A stretch of DNA of 64,000 bases from positions 248,001 to 312,000 of the forward strand of contig NZ_BLBG01000002.1 of the NCBI RefSeq assembly GCF_009687905.1, read 5' to 3'. Made by a program: the position numbers and the translations under genes. The notes under the pieces are model-generated. The model saw only the letters and a program-made list of their open reading frames with translations, had not been told where the DNA came from and did no database searches. This DNA comes from Lacticaseibacillus zhaodongensis. GTDB taxonomy: Bacteria; Bacillota; Bacilli; Lactobacillales; Lactobacillaceae. Numbering within the stretch: the stretch's first letter is position 1; each line of letters opens with the position of its first letter. Shown piece by piece: positions 1 to 8,039 of this stretch.

Positions 1-288
1 AGCATTCAGCAGTCTGGTGATTATTATTTGGAAATCACCAGTGCCGAGGCAAAAAAGTCCCGCGGGATTCACTATGTTCTTGATCGCTATCACTTGGTCA
101 GTTACGATACCGCCGCGTTTGGTGATGGGCACAACGACCTGCCCATGCTCAAACTGGTCGGTTACCCCATTGTCATGGCCAACGCGCAACCTGAAATCAA
201 GGCCGTGGCGGCATACGTGACTGCTAGTAACGACGAGGACGGAATTGTTCAAGCATTGCAGGAGTACGCACCGTTTCAGCGCAAGTGA
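1..288 (+). CDS. Cof-type HAD-superfamily phosphatase, C-terminal part
   Basis: The reading frame is open from base 1, so the 5' part lies outside the window. The visible 95 residues carry the HAD motif III/IV signature: a Lys in the AKKSRG stretch and the GDGHNDLPML acidic motif that coordinates Mg2+, followed by the usual Cof ending (VMANAQPEIKAVA, then NDEDGI). Members of this family are cytoplasmic phosphatases acting on sugar phosphates, phospho-cofactors or FMN; the substrate cannot be told from this fragment. The stop is TGA at 286-288. Confidence 0.9.
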   Translation, partial: SIQQSGDYYLEITSAEAKKSRGIHYVLDRYHLVSYDTAAFGDGHNDLPMLKLVGYPIVMANAQPEIKAVAAYVTASNDEDGIVQALQEYAPFQRK

Positions 289-366
289 AATTGGCTCGTG
301 ATACCGCTTTCCGGATTGCGTCTGGGGTGGTAAGATGAGCAATGTAACAGTTTAGGGGGACAAACA

Positions 367-1167
367 ATGACAGTTATTGCCGTTTCTGATATTCATGGCA
401 GCATGACCGTTGTGGGTAACCTGCGGCGCATGCAGGCGCGGTACCCAGATGCTTACACTATTTTCTGTGGCGATTATTTCGATGGGCATGAACACAGCGC
501 CGAAGTGGTCGGGACCATCATGCGCCAGGTAGAAGACAAGCGCGCGGTCGCCATCCTTGGAAATCATGATCTGATGTTTTCCGACTACATGGAAGGGGGC
601 ACAGCGAGCGACCTGTGGTATGTGAACAACGGTGACCAAACTATCACCAGCATGCTCAAGTACAAGGGAATCACTGGGATTGATCCACGTAGTGATGAGG
701 CTCGGCACGACATGATTGATTCCTACCAAGCCGAAAAAGATTTTGTGCGCAAGTTGCCAACAATCTGCGTTTATGGAAAAATGCTGTTTATTCATGCCGG
801 TCTCGACCTGAACAGTGCTGATCCGCTGCGTGACACGAAGCCTAGCGATCGCATTTGGATTCGTGAGGACTACATTTACCGAGCTGATCGTAGTGACCCG
901 ATTTTTGCGCACAACCCATTGGACTACACCTTAGTCACGGGGCACACACCAACCGGTCTGATTGGGGGTCGGTTTGATGGTAGTGATGAAGAAATCAAAA
1001 CGAGTTTTCCCAAGTGCCCGATCCTCAAGATTGCATACCCCGATGAGTGCGCCCGCTACTTTATTGATGGCGGGGTCCACTCCGGTCAGCCAGAGAATCA
1101 GGGGAACATTGCTGTTTTTGACGAGCAGACCGGCGAACTTATCGACAGTTTGCAGACCCGCGCATAA
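367..1167 (+). CDS. Calcineurin-like metallophosphoesterase (PPP type)
   Basis: A 266-residue cytoplasmic phosphatase. All the dimetal-site motifs are in order: DIHG (Asp8/His10), GDYFDG (35-40), GNHD (65-68), HAGLD (His143) and TGHTPTG (His193). This order is that of PPP-family phosphatases related to PrpE, ApaH and bacterial Ser/Thr phosphatases, though the usual GDxVDRG has become GDYFDG. The substrate could be a phosphoprotein or a dinucleotide polyphosphate; sequence alone does not decide. AGGGGGA lies 8 bases before the ATG. The gene is monocistronic and ends in a strong terminator. Confidence 0.88.
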   Translation: MTVIAVSDIHGSMTVVGNLRRMQARYPDAYTIFCGDYFDGHEHSAEVVGTIMRQVEDKRAVAILGNHDLMFSDYMEGGTASDLWYVNNGDQTITSMLKYKGITGIDPRSDEARHDMIDSYQAEKDFVRKLPTICVYGKMLFIHAGLDLNSADPLRDTKPSDRIWIREDYIYRADRSDPIFAHNPLDYTLVTGHTPTGLIGGRFDGSDEEIKTSFPKCPILKIAYPDECARYFIDGGVHSGQPENQGNIAVFDEQTGELIDSLQTRA

Positions 1168-1188
1168 TCAAATCAAAGGCTAATTGCT

Positions 1189-1227
1189 GAGCTTTCTTGC
1201 CGTAACAATGGCGGGAAAGCTCTTTTT
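1189..1227 (+). terminator. Intrinsic terminator after the phosphoesterase gene
   Basis: The arms GAGCTTTC (1189-1196) and GAAAGCTC (1215-1222) enclose further GCC/GGC pairing and are followed by five T. Confidence 0.9.
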
Positions 1228-1288
1228 GCTTCCCCCACGCCGGACAAAATTAGTTTGTCATAATTGCTTTCCAATATTAATCTAAGCA

Positions 1289-1297
1289 TGGTATAAT
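1289..1297 (+). promoter_or_regulatory. Extended -10 promoter for the small membrane protein gene
   Basis: TGGTATAAT is a consensus extended -10 box, 53 bases before the ATG at 1350. No good -35 box is seen at 17 bases; TTGCTT at 1264 is 22 bases away. Confidence 0.6.
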
Positions 1298-1349
1298 TTT
1301 TTGTTGTAAGGGTAGTTATTATTTCGAGTGGATTTTGGAGGTAGCAAAA

Positions 1350-1703
1350 ATGGACCAAAATGAGGAAATTATTCCGGGCACCGTTCCGGCCGGGGTTAAG
1401 GGCTGGAACTGGGGTGCGTTTATGTTTAACTGGATCTGGGGAGTTGGCAACAAGACATACTTGCCGCTGTTATGCTTGATTCCTTTGTTTAACATTATTT
1501 GGGTCTTCGTTTGTGGGGCAAAGGGTAACGAATGGGCTTGGAAGAGTGGTGACTATCGTGATGTCGCAACATTCACCGCGGTACAAAAGACGTGGAGTCG
1601 AGCCGGATTGGTTCAATTCATCGTCGCCATTGTCATCGTGGTGCTGTACATCGCGATTGTCGGGTCAGCAATCGGTGCATTAATGCACAATCTGAATTCA
1701 TAA
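1350..1703 (+). CDS. Small Trp-rich integral membrane protein, unknown function
   Basis: A 117-residue protein. A Trp-rich segment (GVKGWNWGAFMFNWIWGVGN) is followed by two hydrophobic segments at about 45-65 and 92-112. This arrangement resembles small bacterial membrane proteins of unknown function that share the WNWGAF-FNWIWG element. The ATG at 1350 is chosen because GGAGGT sits 7 bases upstream; an in-frame TTG at 1335 overlaps that site and is unlikely. The gene has its own promoter and terminator. I cannot assign a role. Confidence 0.8.
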   Translation: MDQNEEIIPGTVPAGVKGWNWGAFMFNWIWGVGNKTYLPLLCLIPLFNIIWVFVCGAKGNEWAWKSGDYRDVATFTAVQKTWSRAGLVQFIVAIVIVVLYIAIVGSAIGALMHNLNS

Positions 1704-1733
1704 AAAATGCCCCCAGCTGGGGGCATTTTTATT
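1702..1733 (+). terminator. Intrinsic terminator
   Basis: The hairpin ATGCCCCC-AGCT-GGGGGCAT is flanked by A and T runs, so it could act in both directions. It starts in the stop codon of the small membrane protein gene. Confidence 0.9.
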
Positions 1734-1830
1734 ATGCAACGTATTCACCATTTGCCACGATTAGTAATTTTGTATATCTGCTAATGACGCAGTATGATGG
1801 GGCTAATTGGTATTGAGGGAGGCAGCAGGG

Positions 1831-2322
1831 ATGAAATTACGAAGCGCACGCCAAGAGGATTTAGCCGCCATTGTGGCAATTTACAATCAGAGTATTGCTA
1901 GCCACAAGGTGACGGCGGATATGGTGCCGGTGACCGTAGCGCAGCGGCAACCGTGGTTTGCGGCGCATAATTCAGCCCACTGGCCACTATTTGTGGTTCA
2001 GCAGGCCAATCAGGTCGTGGGTTGGGTGAGCCTGTCGCCCTACAAACAGCGGGCTGCCTACGATGCAACGGCTGAGATCAGCATCTATCTGGATGCAAAT
2101 GTTCGCGGTCAGGGTTTAGGAACCGCCGTTCTAACAGAAGTTGAGCACGAGGGGGCCCGGGTCGGCATCAGCACGATCGTGGCGCTGGTCATCGCCGCCA
2201 ATACGGCTAGTCGCGGACTGTTTAGCAAGGCTGGTTACGCACAGTGGGGATTGCTACCAGACGTGATGGATTTCGGTGGGCAGAAACAATCGCTATTAAT
2301 TCTTGGTAAACAGATTGCTTAA
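1831..2322 (+). CDS. GNAT N-acetyltransferase, phosphinothricin acetyltransferase-like
   Basis: A 163-residue GNAT enzyme that would transfer acetyl from acetyl-CoA to an amine. The start fits the phosphinothricin/methionine sulfone acetyltransferase group (RSARQEDLAAIVAIYNQSI), with the acetyl-CoA pyrophosphate loop RGQGLG at 92-97 and a C-terminal KAGY motif. In such enzymes the physiological substrate is often methionine sulfoximine-like; that is inference here. GGGAGG lies 8 bases before the ATG at 1831; an in-frame TTG at 1807 has no ribosome site. It converges on the broken Nudix gene. Confidence 0.82.
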   Translation: MKLRSARQEDLAAIVAIYNQSIASHKVTADMVPVTVAQRQPWFAAHNSAHWPLFVVQQANQVVGWVSLSPYKQRAAYDATAEISIYLDANVRGQGLGTAVLTEVEHEGARVGISTIVALVIAANTASRGLFSKAGYAQWGLLPDVMDFGGQKQSLLILGKQIA

Positions 2323-2337
2323 TTGGGACGAATGCAA

Positions 2338-2378
2338 ACAGGGACGGACGCGGTGTCAGACCGCGTCCGTCCTTGTTG
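2338..2378. terminator. Long hairpin between convergent genes
   Basis: A 14-15 bp stem, GGGACGGACGCGGT (2341-2354) against ACCGCGTCCGTCCTT (2360-2374), with a 5-base loop. T tracts are short on both sides, so it may act as a weak bidirectional terminator between the acetyltransferase and the Nudix pseudogene. Confidence 0.65.
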
Positions 2379-2389
2379 TCGATTTCCGT

Positions 2390-2857
2390 TCAGATTTTGC
2401 CTTGCGCGAGTAAGGACTTTAAATATTCAACCATGTCCGCGTTTTGTTTGAAAATGATTGGGGGCAGTTGATCGAGGGGGAAGTACTGCAGCCGCTTTGT
2501 TTCCTTGGGGTCAGCCTGGTCGAGACCGCCGCCAATCGGTTTGACAAGGAAGACGACCGCGATGTTCATGACCTTGTCGCCGTTGGGATAATTCATGTAG
2601 TAATGATCATCAAAGGTACCCAGTCTGCGCACAATGCTCACGTCCAGCCCGGCATCTTCTTTCATCTACCGGACCACGGCTTCGGCATAACTTTCACCGT
2701 ATTCCAAGTAACCCCCGGGGACACACCAACCCCCATCAGCGCGCTCCTGCAGCAGGATTTTACGGTGGTCTGGACTTAATACCAGTCCGCCAGCCGCATT
2801 CAGAATCAGCGGCATGTGTCCAGTTTTTGCACGAACGTCCTTGATGTAATCAGCCAT
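2390..2857 (-). pseudogene. Nudix hydrolase broken by an in-frame amber stop
   Basis: Two segments in one frame together make a normal Nudix hydrolase of about 155 residues (start MADYIKDVRAKTGHMP, Nudix box GYLEYGESYAEAVVR then MKEDAGL). Between R and M, where the family signature GX5EX7REUXEEXGU needs its first catalytic Glu, the minus strand reads TAG (plus-strand CTA at 2666-2668). A single G-to-T change from GAG would explain it. Everything else in the box is intact, so the change is recent or a sequencing error. The downstream part starts with ATG right after TAG, but no ribosome site is seen. It follows the SPFH gene by 30 bases on the same strand. The likely start is ATG at 2857, with GGGGGA upstream. 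Confidence 0.85.
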
Positions 2858-2887
2858 TTTCAAAAGTCCCCCTTACTAGTGATTAGT

Positions 2888-3853
2888 TTATGCTTTGTTT
2901 GCGGTGTTTGCCGCAGCGTTGACCTTCTTATTCATGACTGACTGCAGGGTTGCCCCAACTGCGGGCATGGTGCCCAAAGAATCGATTGCCGTACTTGGCA
3001 TCACAACCGTGTTGTTGTTGCCCTTAGCAAGCTCTTCAAGGGCCTTAACGTTCCGGTACTGCAAGTACAAGTCACCATTGTTGACCAAGCCGGCATTAAT
3101 GCTGTCAATCTGGTCCTTAACCGATTGGGCTAGGAGCCGCTGACTCTCTGCACGGCCTTGTGCTTCCAGAATCTGGGTCTGCTTTTGCCCCTCAGCTTCC
3201 AGGATCGAGGACTGCTTTTCACCTTCTGCTTTCGCAATGGCAGCCTGCTTGTGGCCCTCAGCCTCCATGATGTTTGCTTCACGTTCACGGGAGGCTCGGA
3301 GCAGCTTGTTCATGGATTCCTGAATGGTTTGGTCAACCTGGATGGAATCAATGTTGACGCGGTCTACATTCAGGCCGTATCCAGCAGTGGTTTCCGCAAT
3401 TTGGTTGAAGAGACTGCTGTTGATGGCTTCAGTTCCATTGAGGACATCGTTCAGGTCCATGTTCCCAATGATGCCCCGCAGGTTAGCCCGAGTGTCTTGA
3501 ACCATTGACAGTACGGAGTCCTTGTTCTCATAAACGTAGGCGTGGACGTCGGTGATGTGGTACTTAATGGTTTCGGAAATGCGGACCACAACGTTGTCCT
3601 TAGTAATGACTTCCTGTTCATCGACGCGTAACGGAATCTGTTTCATGTTCACGATTTCGGTAATACGGTAGACGAATGGGGGAACGATGTGCAAGCCTGG
3701 TTCAAGGGTCTGGGTGTACTTTCCCAGCCGTTCAACAATGCCAACTTCACCGGTATGGATGATGGCGAGGCAGCGGCCAAGAACCGTCAGAATCAGGACG
3801 ATGACCACTAGTATGGCAACAATGGTGCCAACTGTACTGATAATATTTTCCAT
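2888..3853 (-). CDS. SPFH/band 7 (stomatin-like) membrane scaffold protein
   Basis: A 321-residue protein with one N-terminal membrane segment (about 8-28), then a band 7 domain (IHTGEVGIVERLGKYTQTLEPGLH onward). A long coiled-coil follows with repeated EAEGxKQ units at about 200-240, the hallmark of the slipin/QmcA group. Such proteins oligomerise into rings on the inner face of the membrane and organise microdomains or guard proteases. The upstream gene on the same strand encodes a short NfeD-like domain, the usual partner of this family. AGGAGG precedes the ATG. Confidence 0.9.
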   Translation of the reverse strand: MENIISTVGTIVAILVVIVLILTVLGRCLAIIHTGEVGIVERLGKYTQTLEPGLHIVPPFVYRITEIVNMKQIPLRVDEQEVITKDNVVVRISETIKYHITDVHAYVYENKDSVLSMVQDTRANLRGIIGNMDLNDVLNGTEAINSSLFNQIAETTAGYGLNVDRVNIDSIQVDQTIQESMNKLLRASREREANIMEAEGHKQAAIAKAEGEKQSSILEAEGQKQTQILEAQGRAESQRLLAQSVKDQIDSINAGLVNNGDLYLQYRNVKALEELAKGNNNTVVMPSTAIDSLGTMPAVGATLQSVMNKKVNAAANTANKA

Positions 3854-3907
3854 GATGCTCCTCCTAATGTTGGTGCCTGTTGATGCAACAGTGCGCCGGT
3901 GCCGAGA

Positions 3908-4102
3908 TTAATAATCCAGAATTTCGGTCACTGGCAACACGTAGAGTGAAAGTGGTGTCACCCGTTCGATGCGGACATTGGTTCCGGCAACCGCTGGGCG
4001 AATCAATTCGTAGTGATAATTAATTCCGAAAATGGTAACGCTGCCTTGTACGGCGTCACTGCTAAGCGTGAATGTCATTCCCAAAAGTCGATCATCTAAC
4101 AT
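3908..4102 (-). CDS. Short NfeD-like soluble domain protein
   Basis: A 64-residue protein (MLDDRLLGMTFTLSSDAVQG to the C-terminal VLPVTEIL). It resembles the small beta-barrel (OB-fold) C-terminal domain of NfeD proteins, without their membrane or protease domains. The assignment leans on context, because the next gene is an SPFH protein and NfeD-SPFH pairs are conserved. The ATG at 4102 has AAGGAG 8 bases upstream; a GTG at 4111 overlaps that site. It probably forms one operon with the SPFH and Nudix genes. Confidence 0.6.
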   Translation of the reverse strand: MLDDRLLGMTFTLSSDAVQGSVTIFGINYHYELIRPAVAGTNVRIERVTPLSLYVLPVTEILDY

Positions 4103-4214
4103 CGCCCTCACTCCTTGATATAATTATCGTTCCGTATCATCATTAAGACAATAGTGAAACGCATTTATCACGTTAAATCAGACTAAAGACCCATAACATA
4201 ATGGAGGTTACTAA

Positions 4215-4946
4215 ATGCCCCGTGTTCAGCCAATTTATAACAATACTTTTGCCCGACGGCGGCGCACCATCTACATATTGATAGCACTAGTCGTCTTGGT
4301 GATAGCTGGTGCGGGTGGTTACTGGCTTATGCACCGTAATCCTCGGCCCAGTAATAGCAGCTATCCGGTGTTGGGCGTGCGGCTCGATCAAACGGACGGG
4401 TTCCCAGATTTTGACCAGTTGCACCAACTAGATGTGCGCTATGTCTACCTGAAGGCAACTGAAGGGGCTAGTTACTTTGATGACAACTTCAGTGCCAATT
4501 ATGAGCGCGCCAGTTCTAGCACGATGGCCGTTGGCGCCTACCATTACTTCAGTTTTGCCAGCACGCCAGCCGCGCAGGCAAACTACTTTTTCAGCAAGGT
4601 TGGTGCGTCAATTGGGACCCTGCCGATTGGTATTCAGGTGAGTGAATACACCAGTTTACCCGCTAAAGCTACTTTGGGCCGGAATTTGACGGAGTTTGTG
4701 AACCTAATGAAAGTTCATTACGGCCAGGATTGCATCATCATGGCTAGTCCCAAAGTGTTGGCGTACATTAGCGAGGCGGCTCCCGGGACGCAGCGAATGC
4801 AGATTGGGGGTAGCCGACGGGAGGCAAGTAGGTGCCAGTTCTGGGAGTACAGTAGTAGTGCCCCAGTTCCTGGTGGTAGTGACAAATACCGCTGCTCCGT
4901 GTTCATGGGTAAGCGGAAGGCGTTTCAGAAGTTACTGACCCAATAA
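4215..4946 (+). CDS. Membrane-anchored GH25 (lysozyme-like) protein with altered catalytic residues
   Basis: A 243-residue protein with a basic N terminus, a membrane anchor at about 19-38, then a GH25 fold (VYLKATEGASYFDDNF, GAYHYFSF, AQANYFF, FWEYSSS). The fold is that of muramidases cleaving the MurNAc-GlcNAc bond outside the cell. The three acidic positions expected of GH25 look changed: the GIDVS Asp aligns with Arg56 in GVRLD, and the D-x-E pair aligns with Gln141-Val-Ser143 in LPIGIQVSEY (Glu144 could partly substitute). It may bind rather than cut cell wall. ATGGAGG precedes the ATG. No clear terminator follows. Confidence 0.78.
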   Translation: MPRVQPIYNNTFARRRRTIYILIALVVLVIAGAGGYWLMHRNPRPSNSSYPVLGVRLDQTDGFPDFDQLHQLDVRYVYLKATEGASYFDDNFSANYERASSSTMAVGAYHYFSFASTPAAQANYFFSKVGASIGTLPIGIQVSEYTSLPAKATLGRNLTEFVNLMKVHYGQDCIIMASPKVLAYISEAAPGTQRMQIGGSRREASRCQFWEYSSSAPVPGGSDKYRCSVFMGKRKAFQKLLTQ

Positions 4947-5016
4947 CGTGTAAAGGGCGACGCGCAGATAATTTAAAAAAACACGAATTGTTACCGCATA
5001 TAGAACCACAGTACGC

Positions 5017-5075
5017 AAAAACTCCTCCTTGGACAGGCAAGCAGTACTGACGTGCTTTCTAGTCAAGGAGGAGTA
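5017..5075 (-). terminator. Terminator whose stem contains a Shine-Dalgarno/anti-Shine-Dalgarno pair
   Basis: On the minus strand ACTCCTCCTTG (plus 5064-5074) pairs with CAAGGAGGAGTT (plus 5020-5031) and is followed by a T run. The 32-base loop holds a smaller AAGCA/TGCTT hairpin. It follows the DUF4828 gene. Confidence 0.8.
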
Positions 5076-5082
5076 ACTTGTT

Positions 5083-5490
5083 TTAATCTTTTGCTTCTGA
5101 ATCGGAATCATCTTTGTCTGGGGTGCTACCGTCCAAATCTGGATAAATAATGGTGTAAGTTTGGTCTTCAGCTTCATCATAAATCGTGACTGGGAAGCCT
5201 TCCTTACAACTGATAATTAACTCATACCCAAAATGGTCAAGGAAGGTGAGCTCATTAGTACTGATGCCGACGATCTTGCCATCTAGCTTCTTACCGTCGA
5301 TTGCAATTGCGAGCTCGGCTGAAACGGAAATTTTATGTTTTTTGTTCGTCACCGGATCGACGAAATCAAAGGAGCCCCGGTATAAGTCGGCTAGAACTTG
5401 GGCGGGATTGGCAGTTGCAACGTGTTTATGCGTTTTGTGTTCTAAATGACCGGTCAAATTGCTGAAAAGGTGACTAAGTTTTCCTGCCAT
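5083..5490 (-). CDS. DUF4828 family protein
   Basis: A 135-residue soluble protein (MAGKLSHLFSNLTGHLEHK, a central beta-rich part, then an acidic Asp/Ser tail). It matches the DUF4828 family, which I know mainly from lactobacilli and related cocci and which has no established function. The start ATG at 5490 has GGAGGGA upstream; an earlier in-frame start at 5520 is less likely. There is no signal peptide or membrane segment. It stands alone and ends in the hairpin at 5017-5075. Confidence 0.75.
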   Translation of the reverse strand: MAGKLSHLFSNLTGHLEHKTHKHVATANPAQVLADLYRGSFDFVDPVTNKKHKISVSAELAIAIDGKKLDGKIVGISTNELTFLDHFGYELIISCKEGFPVTIYDEAEDQTYTIIYPDLDGSTPDKDDSDSEAKD

Positions 5491-5689
5491 GATTATCCCT
5501 CCGCTTCTAAACATTATCATAACACTTGAACGGTGGTATCTAGGTGCATTTTACGCAACTTTTGGTTTCAATTTGTAAATAAACGATTAACCGTAATCTT
5601 GCTTTACTGAAGCCCTGCTAGGTGCCAGCAATGAAAGCTGTTACAATAAATGGTGAATGCAGATTAATTTTTAATTGGAGGGGCCACAC

Positions 5690-6679
5690 ATGCTAAAACT
5701 TGGTATTATTGGAACAAACTGGATTACGGGGCAGTTTATTGCTGCGGCTGAGGAAACTCAGCAGTACACACTAACGGCCGTTTATTCACGGCATGAGGAT
5801 ACGGCACGTAAGTTTGCTGAGGATAATCACCATCCCGAGGTGGCGCTATTTACTGATTTGAACAAATTCTGGGCAAGTTCCGCTTTCGACACGGTTTACA
5901 TTGCCAGTCCGAATAGTTTGCACGGACCACAAGCTGTTGCAGCAATCAAAGCTGGCAAGAATGTGATTGTTGAAAAGCCAATGGTCGCCAGCACCAGTCA
6001 GCTCCACCAGTTGACGGATGCCCTGGCCGCGCACCCAGACGCTTTTTTGTTTGAAGCAGCGCGCCATTTGTACGAGCCGAATTTCGCCATGGTGCGTGAT
6101 TTTGCCCGCCAACGCGAAATTAGTGGGGCCACGCTGGTGTACATGAAGTACTCTTCGCGGTATGATGCATATTTAGCAGGTAAAGAGCCAAATGTGTTTA
6201 CCACTCGCTTTGCCGGCGGTGCGCTCATGGACTTGGGTGTCTACGTTGTGTACGCGGCGTTGGACTGGTTTGGAGTTCCGCAGCATGCTCAGTATGTGCC
6301 GAGCATGCTTGCCAGTGGAGTCGATGGCTCCGGTTGCTTGCACCTCGATTACGCTGATTTCGGTGTGAATCTGATTTTTGGCAAAACTACCCAGAGCTAT
6401 CTGCCCAGCGAGATTTATAGCGGTAAGCAAACACTGGTTTTAGATGCTCCAGAAAGTATCACCAGTATCAAGCTGCGCGGTGGCGCTGATGATCGGGAAC
6501 TCGCGGGGCCCCAGGATGATAATCCGATGGTCCGGGAGGCGAGCTTCTTTGCCAAAGCAATCGCAACAAATGATACCCAGGCACGGGACAAGCAGTTCGC
6601 TCTTGCTAAGCAGGTGCACGAGCTGATGATCAGTGTCCGGATGGCGGCCGGAATTCATTTTCCTGCCGATGATGAATAG
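5690..6679 (+). CDS. Gfo/Idh/MocA family NAD(P)-dependent oxidoreductase
   Basis: A 329-residue enzyme with an N-terminal Rossmann fold (KLGIIGTNWITGQF) and the family motif EKPMV at about 95-99, where Lys is catalytic. The second half is the alpha/beta dimerisation domain with GGALMDLGVYVVYAA. Relatives oxidise or reduce sugars, inositol or dihydrodiols; the substrate here is unknown. GGAGGGG precedes the ATG at 5690. The helicase gene begins 32 bases downstream, so the two may be co-transcribed. Confidence 0.87.
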   Translation: MLKLGIIGTNWITGQFIAAAEETQQYTLTAVYSRHEDTARKFAEDNHHPEVALFTDLNKFWASSAFDTVYIASPNSLHGPQAVAAIKAGKNVIVEKPMVASTSQLHQLTDALAAHPDAFLFEAARHLYEPNFAMVRDFARQREISGATLVYMKYSSRYDAYLAGKEPNVFTTRFAGGALMDLGVYVVYAALDWFGVPQHAQYVPSMLASGVDGSGCLHLDYADFGVNLIFGKTTQSYLPSEIYSGKQTLVLDAPESITSIKLRGGADDRELAGPQDDNPMVREASFFAKAIATNDTQARDKQFALAKQVHELMISVRMAAGIHFPADDE

Positions 6680-6710
6680 ATAATAGTAGGAATCACGAAG
6701 GAGAACAATT

Positions 6711-8021
6711 TTGACAATAGCTGCACCTTTTCAGGAGCTCTGGCAACAAGCTGGATTTACGGCGGAAACGCCAATCCAAGAGGCGGTCGCCGAACCATTG
6801 CGCCGTGATGAGAATATCGTTGGCCTCGCCCCAACGGGCTCGGGCAAGACCCTGGCCTTTGCGCTACCAATTCTCGGCAAAATTGTGCCGGGAGCGGGGT
6901 TGCAAGCATTACTGCTCGCACCATCACAAGAGCTAGCAATTCAAACGCGGGACGTGATCATGCCATACGCCCAAGCTGTTAATGTGCGCGTGATGGGGGT
7001 AACTGGCGGGGCGAACGTTGCTCGCCAAAAGGAACAATTGAAGAAACACCCAGAAGTTATCGTTGCGACAGCCGGCCGCCTGTTGGAGCTCATGAATGCG
7101 AACAAAATCAAGTTGGCAGACTTGCAGACAATCGTCATTGATGAAGCCGACGAATTGCTGCGTGATCCTGGACTAGGGCAGGTGCGTGAAATCGCGAGCG
7201 CGGCCCCAGCAGATGTGCAGCTTGCATTCTTCTCGGCGACCAGCAGCCCCATTCTGCGGGAGCTGGATAAGTGGTTCGGACAAGATGTAAAGACGATTGA
7301 CGTCCGGGCGGTCGACAAAACCCGGGGTCCCGTCAAACATTACTTCATGCAAGGTGGTCGCGGCCACGAGGTTGAGTGGCTCGGTAAGCTCGCGCGGGAG
7401 GATGATTTCCGCGCGCTGGTTTTCTTCAACAAGAACAGTACGTTAGCGAAGGCAGCCGGAATTATGCGGCACCAGCACGTGCGCTTCGCAACCCTTGAAC
7501 GGACCGACCGCTCCATGGCCCGTAAGGAAGCGCTGAACCTACTGCGGAAAGGCAAAATTGATTTACTTCTCGTTACCGATTTGGCTGGGCGGGGTCTGGA
7601 CATTCCCAAGCTGCCCGCTGTGGTTAACTTCGAAGTACCGCGGAGTGCTACTGTGTATATCCACCGGGCTGGGCGGACTGGTCGCATGGGTAATTCCGGG
7701 ACGGTCATCACGATGGGGGATGCCCATGACTTCCGTAATTTGCGCCGCATTACCGGCGATTACGATGTGGAGCGCGCATACCTTGTTGCGGGTAAGTTAA
7801 CCACTGAACGGCCAGAATTTGTGGACGAAGCGGATGAGCATGCTAACAACAAGCCACAAAAGAACCAGTCAACGGCTAGTGCCAAGCCGCACGTGCAGAA
7901 AGCGACCGCACCACAAGTACAGACGGTGGCAATAGTTGCTGATGCCAAGCCGGCGCGGAAACCACACCGTAAACTCCGCAAACGGGTGCAAAAAAACAAG
8001 GGTAAGCACGACAAGAAATAG
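6711..8021 (+). CDS. DEAD-box ATP-dependent RNA helicase
   Basis: A 436-residue protein with every DEAD-box motif: TPIQ (Q motif), APTGSGKT (40-47), PSQELAIQ, TGG, TAGRLLEL, DEAD (144-147), SAT (175-177), DLAGRGLD and HRAGRTGR (318-325). From about residue 375 the tail is Lys/Arg-rich and ends KRVQKNKGKHDKK, suiting RNA binding. Its short N terminus resembles the YfmL group linked to ribosome assembly. It starts with TTG, with AAGGAG 8 bases upstream. A PTS IIA gene follows 18 bases later. Confidence 0.93.
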   Translation: MTIAAPFQELWQQAGFTAETPIQEAVAEPLRRDENIVGLAPTGSGKTLAFALPILGKIVPGAGLQALLLAPSQELAIQTRDVIMPYAQAVNVRVMGVTGGANVARQKEQLKKHPEVIVATAGRLLELMNANKIKLADLQTIVIDEADELLRDPGLGQVREIASAAPADVQLAFFSATSSPILRELDKWFGQDVKTIDVRAVDKTRGPVKHYFMQGGRGHEVEWLGKLAREDDFRALVFFNKNSTLAKAAGIMRHQHVRFATLERTDRSMARKEALNLLRKGKIDLLLVTDLAGRGLDIPKLPAVVNFEVPRSATVYIHRAGRTGRMGNSGTVITMGDAHDFRNLRRITGDYDVERAYLVAGKLTTERPEFVDEADEHANNKPQKNQSTASAKPHVQKATAPQVQTVAIVADAKPARKPHRKLRKRVQKNKGKHDKK

Positions 8022-8039
8022 TCAGGAGATCTGCTAGCG

